64,000 nt of DNA from Holothuria scabra. Taxonomy: Eukaryota > Echinodermata > Holothuroidea > Aspidochirotida > Holothuriidae. The notes below the pieces were generated by a model. It ran no database searches. It was not told the origin of the DNA and was given only the letters and a program-made list of their open reading frames with translations. The DNA lies in assembly GCA_037179385.1 (NCBI GenBank), contig CM074187.1, positions 49,696,879 to 49,760,878 on the forward strand. Reading direction: 5' to 3'. A program made the translations under genes and the position numbers. Position 1 is the first letter of the stretch; each line of letters begins with the position of its first letter. This document shows positions 60,416 through 64,000 of this stretch, in pieces.

Positions 60416-61789
60416 GACACTTTGCTTGTTAACACGATATCTCAAGATAGGAATGTCTGACAGTTTTCAAACTTGGTACATAGATGCGCCATATTAAGAG
60501 GAAGAACCCTATTGTTTTTGGTGGAGGTCAAAGGTCATCTGGGGTCACCAGGGGTCAAAGTCTAAAAACCTTGTTAACACGATATCTCAAGGTTGGAAAC
60601 TTGGATAGATTTCACATGTGGTATGTGGATGCGTTATAGTCAGTAGATGGTCCCTATTGTTTTTGGCGGAGGTCAAAGGTCATCTGGGGTCACCGGGGGT
60701 CAAAGTCTGAAAATCTTGTTAACACGATATCATATCTCAAGGTTGGAAGCTTGGATAGATTTCATATTTGGTATGTGGATGTGTTGTAGTCAGTAGATGG
60801 TCCCTATTGTTTTTGGCCGAGGTCAAAGGTCATCTGGGGTCACCGGGGGTCAAAGTCTGAAAACCTTGTTAAAGCAATATCTCAAGGTAGGAAACTTGGA
60901 TGGATTTCATATTTGGTATGTGGATGCGTTATAGTCAGTAGATGTTCCCTATTGTTTTTGGCGGAGGTCAAAGGTCATCTGGGGTCACCTGGGGTCAAAG
61001 GGTGAAAATCTTGTTAACACGATATCTCAAGGTTGGAAACTTGGATAGATTTCATATTTGGTATGTGGATGCATTATGGTCAGTAGATGGTCCCTAATGT
61101 TTTTAGCGGAGGTCAAAAGTCATCTGCGGTCACAGGGGGTCAAAGTCTGAAAACCTTGTTAAAGCAATATCTCAAGGTAGGAAACTTGGATAGATTTCAT
61201 ATTTGTAACTTGGATGCGTTATAGTCAGTACATAGTCCCTATTGTTTTTGGCAGAGGTCAAAGGTCATCTGGGGTCACCAGGGGTCAAAGTCTGAAAACC
61301 TTGTTAAAGCAATATCTCAAGGTAGGAAACTTGGATAGATTTCATATTTGGTATGTGGATGCGTTATGGTCAGTAGATGGTCCCTATTGTTTTTGGCGGA
61401 GGTCAAAGGTCATCTGGGGTCACCGGGGGTCAAAGTCTGAAAATCTTGTTAACATGATATCTCAAGGTTGGAAGCTTGGATAGATTTCATATTTGGTATG
61501 TGGATGCGTTATGGTCAGTAGATGGTCCCTATTGTTTTTGGCGGAGGTCAAAAGTCATCTGGGGTCACCGGGGGTCAAAGTCTGAAAACCTTGTTAAAGC
61601 AATATCTCAAGGTAGGAAACTTGGATAGATTTTATATTTGGTATGTGGATGCGTTATAGTCAGTAGATGGTCCCTATTGTTTTTGGCGGAGGTCAAAGGT
61701 CATCTGGGGTCACCGGGGGTCAAAGTCTGAAAATCTTGTTCACACGATATCTCATGGTAGGAAACTTAGATAGATTTCATATTTGGTAT
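60416..61789. repeat. 145-bp tandem repeat array, about 9.5 units
   Basis: The anchor AGGTCAAAGGTCA, or its one-base variant, occurs at 60525, 60670, 60820, 60965, 61110, 61255, 61400, 61545 and 61690: steps of 145 bp with a single 150-bp step (a five-base gain in the CGATATCATATCTC stretch). Each unit also has GGGGTCACC, GGGGGTCAAAGTCTGAAAA, CACGATATCTCAAGGT and TATTGTTTTTGGCGGAGG. Units differ by only a few bases. Confidence 0.97.
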
Positions 61790-63235
61790 TAGGGCTGTCA
61801 GCGATTAGCCATTAATCGCCAGCCAAGTAATCGCTTAGAAAATGGTACATGCGATTAATCGCATCTCATGCCCTTGGACTCTGACTTGCGTTAAGTAAAC
61901 AAGGTATAGTCCTTCTTCACAAGTTTAGCTGCCTTGACAAAGCAATCGATGTCTACAGTATGAACAACAAGCTCAAAAATTGCGCAGAGCTATGACTTTC
62001 ACCTTTTATCCACCCAACCCCCTGTAGTTTACATGTGATTGTGTGCAGTGTCATGGGGGACGTTTTAATCCGTGAACCCCAAACATGGAACCTGTTGTGA
62101 CAGGCTTTACTTCAACACCACCAATACATTTGTAATGAACATAATTAACAATGAAATTTGAAAGCACTAAACGTATGCATACACCACAGTGTCTTTTAAG
62201 TGCCCTGTGCGCCATTGTTTACTTCACCGTAATAGTTCAATTTCAACAGCCACTTGTCAATTCGCTACTAGCGTACGTCTCCCAAAATTTCAACTTGAAA
62301 TCGACAAATTTCAAAAAATTACAAGTTCAGCTTTCTAACCATGTTATTCCTGTCCTTGTATCATGTAGGAGTGTTTGTAAGTCATGAACTGAAAAAAGTT
62401 TCAAAAATGTTTCCATCGCTGTTTATCAAGACCAACAGCGTACATAACAGCAGTTGCACACGTTAGCAGCCGGCTGAAAATCGTTTATACGCCGCTGCTT
62501 CGTGCTATACATCGAACGAACTTCTGTTGCGAAGAATCGTACTCACTGATTGGCTGCTTGCGTTTAATGAATGAAGCGGCTTCTTTAAAAGTTTGGGGAT
62601 GCCCCGCTTCGAACGTTATTATTGAGGGAGGGTGTCATGTTATTGCCAATTGAAGTACACCCATTCTCTAAGCGCTTTTAACGATACACGTACGCCTAGG
62701 TAGCCGATCAGCCAGCTGAAGGCATGTATATTACACTCTCTGCATGTAGCTAGCAGCTATTATGTGCTGCCAACGTACCTACGACTATTTACACAGTACA
62801 GCTCAGGCGGTAACTTAAACATAAAATGACCGGTGAAAACTACGATGTCTAGATTTGATCGTAGCCTATTATTATATTGTTAGCTCTAACGTTACATTTT
62901 GTTCTATAAACGTAGGTGGCTAGGCCCTAGGCCTAGTTTTTGTTGTGGCTTCAAGCCACACTACTTTTGGGAGGAAATCAGAAATGAAACAAATGGGGTA
63001 GATTGGGCAAGTGTCAAAATTAAATAGGCCTAGGCCTATATCGTAGTGGGACCTGCAGCTGTCTGCATGGGGCTCATCGGCTACTTTCGCCGTGGATACT
63101 GTATTATGGCCTAGCCTATACTTTGTGAACGATCGTTGCTTTGAAACACTGAAACTTCATCTAGCTACTGGTGTGTGGTGTAACGATATATATCAACCTT
63201 CAATGGAAGCAATTCTCTAAAAATTGCTTGATTGG
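61790..63235. mobile_element. Insertion (~1.45 kb) interrupting the 145-bp array, hAT-like left end
   Basis: Array text stops at TTTGGTAT, and TTAGGGCTGTCAGCGATTAG begins. The first 80 bp carry ATTAATCGC motifs like those of the hAT MITE at 36236. The interior has more CpG than its surroundings. Array text resumes at about 63240 (GTCAGGAGATGGTC). I could not find a matching inverted right end, so the right boundary and single-element status are uncertain. No transposase frame. Confidence 0.6.
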
Positions 63236-63239
63236 TGGG

Positions 63240-64000
63240 TCAGGAGATGGTCTGTAATGTTTTTGGTGGAGGTCGAAGGTCTCCTGGGGGCACATGGGGT
63301 CAAAGTCTGAAAATCTGGTTAGGCTATCATGATATCTCAAGGTAGAAAGCTTAGATTAATTTCATATTTGGTATGTGGATGCGTTATGGTCAGGAAGTAA
63401 TTCCTTTTGTTTGTGGCAGAGGTCAAAGGTCATACGGGGTCACCAGGGGTCAAAGTCTGAAAATCTTTTTAACACGATATCTCAAGGTAGAAAGCTTGGA
63501 TAGATTTCATATTTAGCCTAGTATGTGGGTGCGTTTTAGTCAGTAGATGGCCCCTATTGTTTTTGGCGGAGGTCAAAGTTCATCTGGGGTCAAAGTCTGA
63601 AAATCTCGTTAACATGATATCTCAAGATAGCAAGCTTGGATAAATTTCATTGTTTTTTATGTGGGTGCGTTATGGTCAGGAAGTGGTTCCTTTTGTTTGT
63701 GGCAGAGGTTAAAGGTCATCTGAGGTCACCGGGGGTCAAAGTTTGACATTTTAATGCGATATCTCAAGGTAGGAAACTTGAATAGAATTCGTATTTGGTA
63801 ATGGTATGTGGATGGGTTATGGTCAGGAAATGGTCTATGTTGTTTTTGGCGGAGGGCAAAGGCAGAGATGCCAAGTATCTCAATTTAGTCGGAATAATTG
63901 CGATTTTCCACGCTCGATTCATCCCCATTGTTTTTGGCAGAAACGAAAGGTCATCTGGGGTCTCCAGGGGTCAAAGTCAAGGAACCTTTTTAAGTAGCCT
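63240..64000. repeat. Diverged continuation of the 145-bp array
   Basis: GAGGTC-type anchors at about 63269, 63420, 63569, 63707 and 63850, spaced 138-151 bp and much more diverged than the left block. One perfect AGGTCAAAGGTCA is at 63420. The repeat runs off the window end. Confidence 0.9.

Noticed and set aside
59157..64000. Further KMT2C/D exons (second extended PHD, FYRN/FYRC, SET)
   Set aside because: Searched by eye for the ISVAIT, CCFC, YINHSC and GEELTYDY-type coding blocks in all plus frames; none found. The stretch is repeats and the next exon must be outside.

Overview
This window is animal nuclear DNA and carries the 5' half of one very large plus-strand gene. The gene is the ortholog of KMT2C/KMT2D (MLL3/MLL4), the histone H3K4 mono-methyltransferase scaffold of enhancer COMPASS-like (ASCOM) complexes. 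I placed 36 coding exons by hand between 4251 and 59156. All 36 introns use GT...AG boundaries, and reading phase is kept across every junction, giving about 4,017 codons. The open frame is still running at the last donor. The C-terminal part of the family (second extended PHD, FYRN, FYRC, SET, post-SET) must lie beyond 64000. No second gene is visible on either strand.

A single KMT2C/D-type gene with the N-terminal PHD cluster attached fits a non-insect invertebrate (Drosophila splits it into Lpt and trr). The AT-rich introns, tRNA-derived SINEs, hAT-like elements and a GGTCAAAGGTCA-type tandem repeat suggest a marine deuterostome, perhaps an echinoderm. That taxonomic guess is weak.

Layout: 1-4240 is upstream sequence or a 5'-UTR intron. 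4241-7604 encodes a basic AT-hook-like N-terminus and the first half of an extended PHD module. 9939-20248 encodes the rest of that module, two further PHD fingers and a RING/PHD-like finger. 21478-24128 is a low-complexity linker. 24672-27595 encodes the second triplet of PHD fingers. 28572-36959 encodes the conserved linker with the FPSYLQEAFFGK block. 38313-40903 encodes the HMG box. 43867-47001 and 53478-57311 are two giant exons (3.1 and 3.8 kb) holding Pro/Gln/Met-rich sequence, three LXXLL motifs, a coiled coil, about 30 Ser-Pro sites and lysine-rich tracts. 58761-59156 is the last exon seen. From 59157 on is intron, dominated by a 145-bp tandem array.

The introns are rich in mobile DNA. 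They hold a 2.43-kb hAT-like element carrying a U2 snRNA 5' fragment and nested in an older element, a 406-bp hAT MITE, a 1.07-kb element with perfect 11-bp inverted ends, a tRNA-derived SINE family, foldback MITEs, and minisatellites of 19, 21, 23 and 65 bp. The most unusual features are a 113-bp tandem duplication that copies exon 14 with its donor and would break the frame if retained, and the 145-bp array in the last intron, which carries perfect DR1 nuclear-receptor motifs inside a nuclear-receptor coactivator gene.
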